From the NCBI GenBank assembly GCA_008931825.1, contig QXVZ01013476.1, forward strand, positions 1 through 23,289: a stretch of 23,289 nucleotides of DNA, given 5' to 3'. Positions 9,421 through 21,175 of the stretch are shown piece by piece. Made by a program: the position numbers and the translations under genes. The notes beneath the pieces were generated by a model that worked only from the letters and a program-made list of their open reading frames with translations, was not told where the DNA came from and ran no database searches. Source of the DNA: Phallusia fumigata. Its lineage: Eukaryota > Chordata > Ascidiacea > Phlebobranchia > Ascidiidae. Positions within the stretch are counted from its first letter, which is position 1. Every line of letters begins with the position of its first letter.

Positions 9421-9719
9421 CAGGGGTCAGCAACTTTTTAATCCGCAGGCAAAAGCCAAGACCAACAAGGTCTCAGTCGGCCACATAAATTTTCCACTTA
9501 CAGTGATGTTCCCTCACTTTTATGATGTCGTTAAAACTTGCACATTTAAGGCTAGCTAAAACATTTGTTCATGCATGCCCACAAATCACCATTAATCATA
9601 TAGTATTGACATGGAAATGTACAATTTTTCATTGGATAGTTTCTCATATGTAGGCAATTTGTAACAGGGCCTTGGGGCAGGATGATTTTGCTTGCTGGGC
9701 CATAGCTTGCAGACCCCGG
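9421..9719. mobile_element. hAT-like miniature inverted-repeat element
   Basis: The left end reads CAGGGGTCAGCAA and the right end, reverse complemented, CCGGGGTCTGCAA: 11 of 13 bases agree. The CAGGGGTC-GCAA terminal repeat and the internal GGCC/GCAGG-rich segments resemble non-autonomous hAT (Charlie-type) elements. It is about 299 bp with no coding capacity. I could not find a clean 8-bp target duplication, so the copy is old or its ends are slightly misplaced. It lies about 220 bases past the CEP104 stop codon. Confidence 0.55.
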
Positions 9720-9736
9720 AAGATATGGTCCAAGTA

Positions 9737-9742
9737 TTTAAT
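9737..9742 (-). terminator. Possible polyadenylation signal of CEP104 (ATTAAA)
   Basis: The minus strand reads ATTAAA about 200 bases after the CEP104 stop codon at 9938, just before the hAT-like element. A canonical AATAAA is found only further on, at 9221-9216, beyond the element. Which one is used cannot be told from sequence alone. Confidence 0.3.
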
Positions 9743-9937
9743 ATCACATTTTGTCACATACACTCACCACTATTATACCTCATCTTACTACCACTATATG
9801 TATACATGTAAAGAAACAGTTGACACACGGAACAAAATACAAGAAACTGTACGATGTCACTGCATAAGATTATACCAATGCACAGTGTAAGCCACTAACG
9901 CTGTGCAAATTATGCGAGAAACTTTAAGGCAAGCAAA

Positions 9938-12601
9938 CTATTTACGAGGAGATTTCTTCTTGTTTTTTGCTGCTGCTGACTTTTCCGCTTCAGCTTTTGC
10001 CCTCACTGAAAACAGGCAGGAATTTATTAACTAAAAACCAACAGAACTTTAACTGCACAACCAAGCCACTCCAACAATATAAATGCACACAACATGACCT
10101 TCAATTTTAGCATATAATATGGCAAGGGACATCAGTGGGGTAGATATCACATGCTAATCTTATTCAAAGAAGTAAAGTCACAACTCATGAAACTCAGCTC
10201 AGGAAAAATCTAGCACAATTTCTAACAATCCAAGCAGGTCCGTTACATATTTTCACCACAGTAGCAGTAGCTTTGTCACCACAAGTTAACAATCCCAGCA
10301 CATGCAGACCTTGTATGCATAGTCAGCACAAAACTTTGGTAGAGATCAAATATTTTCCCTTAAGCTATACCCTCGTGCAATATACTGCTACATTATGACA
10401 ACCACTCACATCTGTTTATTGAAGGAAGTCTCCGTGAGTTTTCACCACATGCGTCTCTCTTTGACCCCATCAAGTGGGATTTCCAAGATTCCTCGCCTGG
10501 CGTGATATTGTGATGACACAATGGACAGTGCTCCTGCTGACCTTCAGTAGTTGCTATGGAAACAATCAAAATATTTAGAAAAACGTGTGTTGTAAAATTA
10601 AGGATGTGATATATCCCAATGCATATATTTATGCTGAATGAGCATAGAACCATTGGGCACAAACAATTAAACTGCTGCTAAGCCAAGCAAATATGACATC
10701 TGTTGCACCCGTGACCTTATTTTTTTAAGTATGCACCAAAATATGGTTTATATTATTGTTTTGCACCAAAAATGTCAAGTAAGTATAATTAAGATTTGCT
10801 TAAACCTTTTGGTAATTGTTTTATTCAGGCAGTTTTGGTGAGGTAACAAACATTAACAACAACCATACTTAATTCTAGCACTCAGTTGCCTAGAATATCT
10901 TTATCGGATAGGGAAGTGGGTTTGTAGGGGTGAAATTTTAGTTTAAATATTAGTGTCTAAAAGTATTTTAATCGCAAGAGCTAAGTTTTTCATCTTAATA
11001 AACTGACATAAACATGACATTTACGAATTGAATTTTCAGTGGAGGGAATTTACCATAGAATATCAGGGCCCATGGAATAAAAAGGAACAGCTCGATAGGA
11101 CATAAACTATCAGGATAACAATGGTATTATGTTACTTATTACCGGTGCACTTCTTTTCTGCTACATGTTTCTGGAGATCCTGATTGGGAATTGACTCTGT
11201 GCATCTCGGACACTTGCCAAAGTCGTTCTTTCGATCACACTCGGTAATAAGATGCTCGTTATATCCCGAGATCTCTACAACCTGTCAATGAAGGCATGAG
11301 TGAACATTTGAAGGTTGTCAACACTAATGTGAATAAAAAGCCTGTCTAAGTGTTTCAGGGATAGTAGTTTACCTGTTTGCAGTGTATTTGAAGGTTGTCA
11401 AATGCTAACAAGAGCTGATGCAAGGAAGGTTAACTTTATCATGAAAGCTTTTTGGAAACCTTTAAGTTCCTTTTTCCAGTTAATAAAGCACATATTTATC
11501 AACCAGTCAACAGTACGCTAAGAAACAAGTATGGCAGGCAATAAGTTATTGCCTCTAACTACTAAAGGTATTTTTGTAACATATCCATATTCTCCAAACT
11601 CAGTTTTTACAAACACATGAGAATAGAAACCAGTCTAATTTACCTGTTTGCAGTGTTCACATCGCTTCAGCATCGGACATTGCTTCCAGTAATGCAAATC
11701 CAAACCTTCCTCTGTGAAACCCTCGTCTCTCTCACCACAGAAGATGCACATGCTGAAATATAAACCAATTAATTTATGATGGAACATCCACAAACCTAAA
11801 AATCACTGAGATACACAATTCACAACTGTTATTATTCTCCATGAGTATTGCATAATGGCTTGTATCTGAACCAAAACACTACTACATGCGCATTCATCAA
11901 TTCTCACTTACAGATGTCATACTAGTTTGCAATCAGGATCTTTAACATAGATTTTTAACCTCTGACCACAAAAAATAACTGACCAGGTTATTGTACAAGG
12001 CGTGTTAGACTTAGAAGTATTAACTCACACCAGTTCAGCATAGAACAAAATAATAAATAATCAAATAATTTGCAAACTCACTTGTCCAAAAAGGAATCGT
12101 CATTTGGAACACTTTGATTCGGATCAACTTGTACTGCAAACAAAACAATTGTTACCAAACAAACAGAGATTGTGTTGCCTTCAAACCTTGTACACATGAC
12201 CAATACCTGGTTGAGGTGGTGGAGGATTTCGTTGAGCGGCTTTCTTCCCTTGCCTGCCATCGTGTGGAACTCCCTGATAGATACAAGTATATGTTTAGAC
12301 CATTGCAAGAAATAGTCAAAATTACATCTGCTGTGTTTGTGACATAACCCCAACCATCACTGTAAGCATGAATGTCACATTGATGGTTAGGGTATGTCAC
12401 AAAAATATTTTGTAACAATAGTTTAGTCGCTGCAGACAGTGCCCACTGTTTCGACTTGTACTGTCTGCAATTCACCAATCATTGTAATGGCTCTTTGCAT
12501 AGATCAGTCACCATCTTTATTCTCTTAAAAATGCTGAAGATGTGTTTCACCTGTTTGTTTAGTTCCCTCAGTTGATTAACTTGAGCTTGTAATTCCTCAA
12601 C
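9938..12601 (-). CDS. CEP104: CEP104 exons 16-22: coiled coil, four zinc fingers, C-terminus
   Basis: Exons: 12551-12601, 12207-12273, 12082-12133, 11644-11752, 11143-11281, 10410-10541 and 9938-10005, residues 672-876. Four C2HC fingers are intact: C730/C733/H748/C753, C759/C762/H774/C779, C788/C791/H803/C809 and C816/C819/H833/C842. In vertebrates this array contributes to CP110-CEP97 and NEK1 binding. The last exon encodes a short basic tail (KNKKKSPRK), much shorter than in vertebrates and without SKIP. Exons 16-18 are small and weakly conserved; they were placed by phase and splice sites. Confidence 0.92.
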
Positions 12602-15600
12602 CTTGACACACAGAGCAAATTTGTTATGATTAGGACAAGAAGCACAAAGTTTGATCAGGCAGTTTTATCATCTGCCAAAAAAATTTTTATCAAGTGTAAT
12701 GAAATGACAAACATGCCTTCTTTATTTTTCTCCAAAAAGATTATGCTTTACACTGTGGCATTGGCAATTCTGTTTTAATCAAAGCTATGCCTTGACTCTG
12801 CATCTTGTGCCCAACATTAGTGTTCTCAACCCCTGGTACACAGCAATATTGCAGGTGGTACACAAGCACCTCATGTGCATTAAATTTAACAGCAGTCTTC
12901 ATTGCATTTATATTATTTAACTCAGAAAATAAAATACACCGACTAAAATTACTCTTTCTGGAATTAGGTGGTAGTGGCCACAAGGTTTAGAAACACTGTA
13001 CTTCAAATTTCCAATGCCTTTACATTGTTGTATTACAAATAATCTTGATCTACCTCCTTCTTTTTCCTCCGTTCATCCTCTGCTGCTCTCGCTTGCATCT
13101 GAACTCGGATCTCAGCCTGGGTTGGTTTTCCATCCAATCGATCAAAACCATCGAACAGGTTTCTAAAATAAAATCAAAGGTAATCTAAACGAATGTGTTA
13201 AGGTTACCCTACAATTTTCTTGCACATTTCAAATAGAACTAAATACAAGGAGTTGGAAGCATTAGAAGACAGTATTTTTGTTTTGTGTCCAAAAGGTGCT
13301 CGGTTGCAAACCTTTGTAAAAGATTAACTTTATCTTCATCGCTCTATAAGTACAATGGTTATTACACTAAGCTCATAGTATGTTATCGAATATGTAACAC
13401 TAGATTTAGGGGCACTTCCCAAGGACTGGAGGGCCATGAAGCATTTCAAAATGTTTATAAACGGATAGGTTAGTTGCAAAGGCCAAAGCTTGTGTTATCG
13501 TCTTTTTGAAGTCCAATGACATATTTGAGCAAAGTCGCTCAAAGTTCTCATGACCTAATTCTTTTTTCATTGTGATTTTTCCACAATATCTCATAGTGTT
13601 TCTCCCAAAATTGAATTGCACTATGGATAAGGTTGGAATCCACTGCATTAAGGCATTTTAAAACCATCTTATTGTAAAACAACTTCCAAACCTGTACAAT
13701 GGGTTTTTCCTTGTTTTGTTGTCATCTTTAGGTAGATAGTTTTTCACAGGCAACCGGACTTGTTTGTACAATAAAAATATTATTCGAGTTGCACCATCTC
13801 TCACTGCCCCGTTAGCATGTTCAAGTGCGGGGGTCGCAAATTTCATTACAGCGTCTAAAGACATCGCAGGAGGCTCTAGACCTGAAAAGTGGGAGATGGT
13901 ATGAAACAAAACAACAATTTTTTTCCTAGTAGCAGTGGATTATTTTATCATGTCGTATGACATCAAAAGCTTTAGGCAATGATTTCAAAATTAAATCTAG
14001 TTTGTACATGGCAAGGAAACTCAGAAAAAAAGATGTGCCTCTGCAAGCTCGGTTACAGAGGTAAGTGTATAACAAGCCTAATTTGTACACATGCCAAAAT
14101 GGAAATTACAGTGCCTTGGTTCATGGTTACCTCTTATTGCATGGCTTTGCTGGTTTGAAATCGCATTATATTAACACTGACGATGACCAAGTAACAAGAT
14201 TTTAAACAACATGTCACTTATATCTTCTATTTGGATGAGATTGTTGTACCAAAAATCATTAAAACAAAGTTTGCAAGTTATACAGAACAATGTAAGTTGC
14301 ACAGCGTTAGAAATGAACATGAAGATTAGTTTACCATGCTTTTCCAGTTGATGTTCAACCAATTCCACTCGGCTTAAGGCAAGTCTGTTAGCCATGTCTC
14401 GTTTAAATGGAGGAGTGGTATGTTGTGGAACCAGTTGAAGTTGGTGAACCATAGCAAACTCACTCATGCGAATAATAAACTCCATTGCAGCCTCTCTTGA
14501 CCTTGCAGCCTTGAAAAAAATCACCAGGAATTTGAAGCAACTAATTCACTAACCTCAAATGTGTTACAATCATCAAATAGAAAAGTACAGAATGACATGT
14601 TTAATTTGCAAAACGATCTCTAGACTGAAAACAAACAAATTGAATACAATTTACAGTGAAAGTCAAACAGTTTTGTCAAACTTGCTTCAAAAGGGACTTT
14701 GAATGGAAATTAGTGATAAACCCACACAACAACCCTTTTTCTTAAATCCTAAATTTAGGCAACAAATTTACAAATTTTTACCTAATAAAGCTAAAACCAA
14801 ACCCATTTAACATCTTTCAGAGTCGCATTAATTTCTAAACAAAAAGTTTAAGCAACTTTTAGTCAAAACCTTGACCCAGCGCAGTTTCTTTATCCTAGGC
14901 ATTACCGCCATTGGTCGAGCAATGACAAAAATTACTTTTACTTACAGATTCTCCAGTTTTTTGAATTAGATTTGGAAGGGTTCTGTTGACTGCATGAGTT
15001 GTCTCGGATTTTCCAAGTTTGTGTTTTGGAATAAAATCGACGAGAATTAATTCGAGCAGCTTCAAAGCAGCATGAAAAACAGCATGGACTTTATCTAAAA
15101 GTAAATGTCAGACAATAATCCAGTATTACAGCTTTTTACAAATCAAACTACAGCCGAAAACTACAAATTATATGCTAGTGTATAATCATTTTCTTGATCT
15201 GTCATGAAGCATGCAGAAGGATACTTGCATGCCTATATCGCAACACAACACAACAAGCTTGAAAGAGGCATTTACCGAATCTGAGTTATAAAAAAACGTA
15301 AACTTTGTTAACATGAAATGTTACAAATGCAGGGTATGTAGTAGGTAACGACTAATTTGGCTGAGTTTACATGCTGTGTAGATGAGCAAAGCCAGACACA
15401 ACTACTCAATTCAGCAATTCTGGTTCATTGCATGGTCAAGTAGCAAAAGAGATCCTGTGCTTAACCACAACTGGTATAGATAGTAAATTGATTCTTTTAA
15501 TCAAGCCTTAGTTTTATTGCAAAAATCTGCATATAGTTATATGCACGACAAATGCACCTTAATGAAAGATCTAAATCGGAATAATTTCGATGTCATGTAA

Positions 15601-18600
15601 AGAAACAGTGCAACAAACAATATTTGGTTAAAACCTATCATTGTGATATCACAATACCCTAAGTGAGTGCTTCACTGAACACTGAGCATTATTGGTAGAT
15701 GCCTGATCTTGACCTAACCGAACATATCTGCAAGCAATTTACCTTTAATAGCTTTCCTGATCAGGAATATTGCTGCTTTGAGATTATTCCTTAGTTCCTC
15801 TTTGGGAGTTGTGTTGGGAGCGTTTGCGAGTAGTTTGTAAACTGCGAGGAGAGCGTCTTCTCGGAACGACCACATCTTGGAATAAGCTCCGGACACCTAA
15901 CAGTCAACATTGCAGACAAAATGCTCGACCTTAATTTGTTTTGAATGGAGATAAAATTTAAAAAAAAACAGGAGGATTTGGTGTTATTTCTTGTTCAGAA
16001 GATGATGCCATTTGTTAGACAAAATCGAATCTTATGATTTGCGATAGGAATTAAACAGACTGATTTGAGTGTACTGTAAGCTTCAGCTCTACTATAGTTT
16101 ATCCGAAACTGAAATCATATGTATTAAGCACCCATGGTTCAGGACGATTTCCAGACTAATGGACATATGCAAGAGATTTACATTTTTTTCTGGGAAACGA
16201 TTGTTGGAGAAATGCACATACAGAACGCATGACTTTTAGTGTAATTTAAGGTAAGAGCGGCAAGTGAATTTTTGTTACCAGAGGGAGACCAAAGATGTCG
16301 ATAACCGAAGCAGCTTCTCGGATATTTCGTTCTGACATCGGTTCCGGTTCACTGGGCACACCTGCTGGTCTGTCAGGGGAAGCCCCCGGTGGAGGGGACG
16401 CAAACTACAACAGAATTTGAAAGTTTTAAATTGAGGAAAACACTGCCAATGTAGATAAATCCTTGTGTAAGGTCTTTCCTCTTGTATTGTAGAATGTGCA
16501 CATACACTTCATAACATCATACACTGATGATGTTGAAACATTTGCAATAAAATGTATCCACTACATAGTTCTCTGGCAGTTTTGAATTAAGCCAGTCTTC
16601 AAATCCATGTCTGTGTTTCTATGGATAAAACATAAGACCCAAACTCCCAAAAAACATGGGCACAGCCTAAATGAATTTACCATGGGGAAAATACAACACA
16701 TTAGGTACTGGATATAGTGGCCAGTCAATCAAAGGCTAAACAGGATTTAAGTATAGAGGGATATTATAAGGTTTTGGATAAGTAGGAGAAGGTCACACAG
16801 CTGTCAGACATGAATTCCCTAAAGGCCTGATCAGCTGTTTGGAACTTGATCTGGTTTCCATTGTTAAGAACCAACTGCCTGCCACTTGAACATAAACACC
16901 ATTATGTTGTTTAAGAAGAGGTTATACACATAAATACAGGGGTGATTGTTAATCAGTTGTGCTTATGTTTGGGTATACTTGCTACAATTTATTAAACAGC
17001 CCAGCACAGACATTTCAACATAGAAGCAACTTTTGCTCTCAATTTTCTCCTACTTACTTCTTCAATAAACTGATCTTGTCTTGTATCTTTCGACAATGCA
17101 GGAATTACCTTCTCATCATAATTTACTTGAGTTTCAATAGGAATAGGTGTAATATCTCTCTGTGAAATGCAAAATAAAGGTAATAAATGTTAAGACTTAA
17201 CCAAGTAAGGTGCCAAGTTACATATAGTGGTGTTCTTGAAGCCCAGTTTGATGGAACTTCAATTTTCTCTGCATTTTTGCTCGTACAGTTTATATGTTAA
17301 AGCCCTATTAAGAACAGAACAATGACATAAGAAAATTTGAGTAATCTTAAATGAAAAACAAATCTACCAGGATCCTATGCGACAGCATTTTCAAAACTTC
17401 GGTTTCAAGTGGGTTGGTTTTGTTCATCACTCCATATAAGCATACATCAGACAAACCACAAAGTAATTTCACCGAGTCATTTATACCTCTTCAACTGGTC
17501 TTGGAGAGGCAGCTTGTGAAAATTGTGGGGTTACGTCTCTGGGTGATATTTGGTCGTCTGGTGGGGCATGGGGCTGTGGGGTCGCTTCATGAGGAGTAGG
17601 GTCCCGGTAGGGGGAGGTAGCAACTTCTAAGAAAGATAACACCTGGTGTCAGCCATGTTTATTTTAATAAATACTATATACTAGCACCAACATGTTCATG
17701 TCTGAAAAAGTTTGCCTTTCAAATAGATGTGTTTCAGGCATAGGCTAACAATGAACAGTTTGATACAGAAAGAAGCTGTAAAAATAAACTACCTATAAGT
17801 ATGACATAACAATATTTAACCTGGTTGCAAAGGAGAGTGGTGTTCTGGTTGCCGTTGTATGATCCCAGCATCTTCCAATAAATCATGTTTCTGTAACTGT
17901 TGATAAACTTTCAGTCGGTATTCCTCCATCTGCGCTTTCTTGCTCTTTGCAAGGTCGTAGTCCTCATTTTCCACTGCTCTTCTCTTATCCAGCTCATATC
18001 TTCAAAAGTTTTTTCAGTATTTTATCAGCAGTCATGTCAATGCTTTGTCAGTTTATTTTTTTGCTCATGTTTTACACAGTTGGTAAAATTGAATACAGCT
18101 AACTGCTTATGCAAACAAAACCTGTATGAATTGTATTGCCACAGTCACTCCACTCTTCAAATATTGACAATATAATATGATCAAACGCCTTAACCACAGT
18201 AGGGTGTAAGTACAACAATGTAAAATCAATAAAATTTGCCAATACTGTTGTTTAACCCTGTAACGACTCAATAAAAGTCACCACACCTTGCCAACTTTTC
18301 GCCAACTTTCTGTAGATCGGCAATTGCTTGTTTCATGCGTTTTGCAACATCAAAGTTTTCCTCTGTAATAAAATGAAAAAGTTAAAAAACACATGTGTTA
18401 TTGTCATGCCAAAGTCTTAGTTCCCAAATATTGGATAAAAGGTTAAATTAGATACAAATCAGCTGCACAAACCAATTCAGATCAGACCCAACAAACTTAA
18501 CTTTTGTCAGACTAGTATCAAAAATACTTTTGTTTAACTTGCAAACATACAGACCAAGCCAATATATATACATATACATATATATACATTAAAAACACAA

Positions 18601-20004
18601 ACCAATAACCGCTTTCTTTTTGTGTGCATCAAGTCTTCGTATAATGCTGGCAACTTCAGGATCCTGATAAGGCAATAAAAAAATTTAAAATACAGCTAAA
18701 TAATTAAATGCAGCTGCAAAAACAGAACAAGAAATTATTGTGTAATTTCAATACCTGATACATGTCGAAGGCAAGGTCATCCATTGGTGAAATGTAATCA
18801 GGTTTTTCCAGTAATCCATCAGGTACTGTGTGGTTGCCGTTAAACTTTTTGGCTGGTTTCTGGGATGAATCACCGATTGCATTCAATGCCATGATGCCGA
18901 TCTGCAACACAAGCAACTTTTACTACCTAATAACATACAGAAAACAGCCAGTAGTATGAACCATTGAAAATTTTTTAGATACCTGGTTGTAAAGGTTAAA
19001 CTTGTTGATATGATTTTTGTGAATAACGAGTCTTATGTAGCGACCCTCGGCATCAACATGGACTGACTTTAACTCCCGAGATTTAAATCCAGTTTTCTCA
19101 TTATTTGACAAGTAGATGTACCTATGAAGCAAAAAAAAGGTTAAAAAACAAATATCAGACTTTGAAACACCATATAGAACACAACTATGTTTAAGGGTCC
19201 ATATCTTTCTAGTTAGAGTTAAAACAATGCCAAATAAAATAAAATGCACAACTAAATTGTTTTGAATTTATTTACCCCAGTCTTTTGAAGCTTTCAGGAT
19301 TTGGGTTATTTCCAACAAAAAACTCGATCTTGGATGGAATCATATATTGATGTGCGAGCAATTGTAATTTCTTGATCCGACTTTGTTCTTCCAAACAAAC
19401 TATTAGCTCTTGCGGGTAGACGCAGAACCTAAACCCATTAGTTTTAGCTACAACAAGCTTACAAAATTCAAATTATCGCATTTGTTAAACATATTTAACA
19501 AGACAACAGTACTGTTTGTTGTATTTGTTTATTGTATGACATGTGTAAATGTCAAACACTTGGTAATGCAGCTGCATATGGTAGTTTGCTACTGCTTGGA
19601 CCACTTAGTTTTTAACTTGGTAATGCATTTAGATGAGTTTGGTTCGTTTATTGTAACATAGGTCCGTTTATTACCTACATATATTTTTTTTTAAATATTA
19701 CCCACTTTGCAGTATAGCTTGGTGCCTGTAGTATTTCCAAACTTTGCCAAATGAAAATGCAATACTAATTAATTACACTAATCCTAAACCACCAACCCTA
19801 ATAGAACGAATTTTGACCTATCTAAATTCTTTACCTGCAGTACCTGCAGTACCAAACACACCTGCAGTGTCATACTGCACCCGGTATTTACCTCGAAGTT
19901 TGCCATCCTGGAACTGTTGGGCTTTGATGTTCAAGATTCTTTGCAGAATATCCGTCAGCTTCTCCTGTTGCCCCGACAACACTGTAGCTTATTTTTGACG
20001 GCAT
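9938..20004 (-). CDS. CEP104: CEP104, centrosomal protein of 104 kDa (22 coding exons, complete)
   Basis: I rebuilt 22 exons with GT/AG borders from the ATG at 20004 to the TAG at 9938. They sum to 2631 bases (876 residues) and every junction keeps the frame. Vertebrate CEP104 has about 925 residues and the same domain order: N-terminal jelly-roll (residues 1-170), coiled coil (about 185-280), TOG domain (about 385-650), second coiled coil (about 655-690) and four C2HC zinc fingers (730-842). CEP104 acts at the distal end of centrioles and the ciliary tip. It binds tubulin through the TOG domain, EB proteins, and the CP110-CEP97 cap, and supports cilium assembly and length; its loss causes Joubert syndrome in people. 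The C-terminal SxIP motif of the vertebrate protein is missing. Exon positions are given in the four block entries. Confidence 0.95.
13054..16404 (-). CDS. CEP104: CEP104 exons 10-15: TOG domain
   Basis: Exons: 16279-16404, 15743-15896, 14946-15094, 14335-14509, 13692-13881 and 13054-13162, residues 371-671. Typical TOG-domain helical repeats are seen: SKMWSFREDALLAVYKLL, LKAAIFLIRKAIK, LELILVDFIPKHKLGKSETT, SREAAMEFIIRMSEF and MSLDAVMKFATPALEHANGA, each with a clear vertebrate counterpart. In the family this domain binds tubulin dimers. The conserved tryptophan (SKMWSFRED; vertebrate CKTWSYRED) is present. Exon 15 passes into the charged second coiled coil (RAAEDERRKKKE). Confidence 0.93.
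17058..18663 (-). CDS. CEP104: CEP104 exons 5-9: coiled coil and proline-rich linker
   Basis: Exons: 18603-18663, 18287-18362, 17821-17999, 17487-17626 and 17058-17159, residues 185-370. The heptad-rich helix carries AKRMKQAIADLQKVGEKLAR and AVENEDYDLAKSKKAQMEEY, nearly the same as the vertebrate coiled coil. Exon 8 is a Pro/Thr/His-rich linker with little conservation. Exon 9 contains T340-P-I-P343, which resembles the SxIP/TxIP end-binding motif. Intron 4 holds an AT/CATA microsatellite (about 18562-18588). Confidence 0.92.
18755..20004 (-). CDS. CEP104: CEP104 exons 1-4: start codon and jelly-roll domain
   Basis: Exons: 19892-20004, 19276-19428, 18983-19121 and 18755-18901. They encode residues 1-184. 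MPSKISYSVVGATGEADGYS opens like vertebrate MPHKIGFVVVSSSGHEDGFS, which fixes the start at 20004. KKLQLLAHQYMIPSKIEFFV and NNEKTGFKSRELKSVHVDAE follow, then DYISPMDDLAFDMYQ at the end of exon 4. These are among the best conserved parts of the family and identify the gene without doubt. Intron 1 (19429-19891) contains a triple CCTGCAGT repeat near 19832-19868. Confidence 0.95.
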
Positions 20005-20630
20005 TGTCGCAGTTCAAGTATTAACCCAACGCAGTTAATTTTAACAATTAAATTTTGTCAGTTGGAAAACTTTTTGTACCATCTGGTCTGGAGACGCTTC
20101 TGTAATTTTTTTTAAATCTTCGTTTTTGAAATAAGTGTCTTTTTGTTACCGGACCTGTCTGTCGCAACGAATAAGTTGATTGCTTTCCTACGTACCACGA
20201 ATATTTTTAACAAATGTAAAAATGTAGGAATCCCAAAAACTTCTGAAAAATAAATAAACAACTCGCTTGCCAACCGCCCATTACACACACAACGCTTCAT
20301 GTAACAAGTATTTTTTTGGACCGGGGTCTTGATATGGATTTTATTAAACCATTTTTGCACAAGTTTATTTTATTAATTTTTATTAAGAACAACTTCTTAC
20401 TCTCCAAATTAAGCACTACATAATGCTTTCCAATACTCTAAATTGCTGCTGTTCAGTTTCTTTTGCTGGTTGAAATAAATCATAATGACACAATGGAACA
20501 GCTATGTTAATCAAACTTAGTTTTCAACTGGCTTTTGTACTGCTCTTATTTATTCAGACAAATAACTATATTCTTCAATTCCAATGGTTTTCACTGGAAA
20601 AAATAGCTGAGACTTTCACCAAACCTTGTT
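20005..20630. other. CEP104 upstream region
   Basis: This AT-rich stretch lies between the CEP104 start codon and the likely end of the TIA1-type transcript on the same strand. It should contain the CEP104 promoter and 5' UTR. No TATA box or full RFX X-box was found. Several AATAAA copies occur on the minus strand (around 20339, 20364 and 20549), so the end of the upstream transcript is uncertain. A minus-strand frame at 20112-20360 looks like chance. Confidence 0.45.
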
Positions 20631-20636
20631 TTTATT
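20631..20636 (-). terminator. Possible polyadenylation signal of the TIA1-type gene
   Basis: The minus strand reads GAATAAAAAC here, followed by a GT-rich stretch (GGTTTGGTG), which is a plausible cleavage context. It would give a 3' UTR of about 1 kb after the stop at 21671. Other AATAAA copies downstream could be used. Confidence 0.35.
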
Positions 20637-21007
20637 CAAATAATTCAAGACATGAAACCAAATGTTTTGAGCAGGAATAAACAAAACAGCGCGAGACAAA
20701 AGTCAAGGCGCACTACCACACAAATCTGAAACAAGAAACAAAACGTACTAGAAAATAGAATAACAAACGACAACCAAACAAACAAACTCAACCTCCAAAC
20801 TTGATTATAGTGTTTCCAACTTTTTCACTGGCATTTTTTTACAAGTGCTTATATACAAAAGGCCTTTAAGCCTGCTTGTTGGTTTGTGTAGGGCAGTATG
20901 GTCACAAAAAAAGGATAAACTTGAAATGTTTAAAAATAAAGATGAAATTAAAACTCGGGCATAGTTTCGCACTACTCTGGACATGGAAGGCACATGTGCA
21001 AGTGTTT

Positions 21008-21035
21008 GGGGGGGCGGGTGGGGGGTACAGGGGGG
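21008..21035 (+). other. G-quadruplex motif (C-rich in the mRNA sense)
   Basis: Four G runs of 7, 3, 6 and 6 bases are separated by loops of 1, 1 and 4 bases (C, T, TACA), which satisfies the usual G3+N1-7 rule. It lies on the template side of the likely 3' UTR of the TIA1-type gene, so the RNA would carry the complementary C-tract, a possible binding site of poly(C)-binding proteins. Confidence 0.75.
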
Positions 21036-21174
21036 CCACAAAACGTTGTAATGCAATTCCGATCTTGGATGCAACCACCAGATAAATGTGCGAGAAAATA
21101 ATGAAAAAATTTAAACAACCAAAAGGAAAACTGAAAAAAATTTAGATAAGATAATGAAAGAAAAAATATTGCGG

Positions 21175-21175
21175 N
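21175..21175. other. Assembly N
   Basis: A single ambiguous base within the probable 3' UTR. Shortly after it a 17-base unit (ATATTTACTGACCCGAA) occurs twice with a period of 19 (21213-21229 and 21232-21248), possibly a joining or slippage artefact. Confidence 0.7.

Noticed and set aside
20140..20170. GTTACC and GCAAC as an RFX X-box of a cilium gene
   Set aside because: The half-sites are too far apart and the second is incomplete; only an isolated half-site remains.
20112..20360. Minus-strand 82-codon ORF upstream of CEP104
   Set aside because: Unrecognised, no splice context linking it to CEP104, and it lies in AT-rich sequence where such frames arise by chance.
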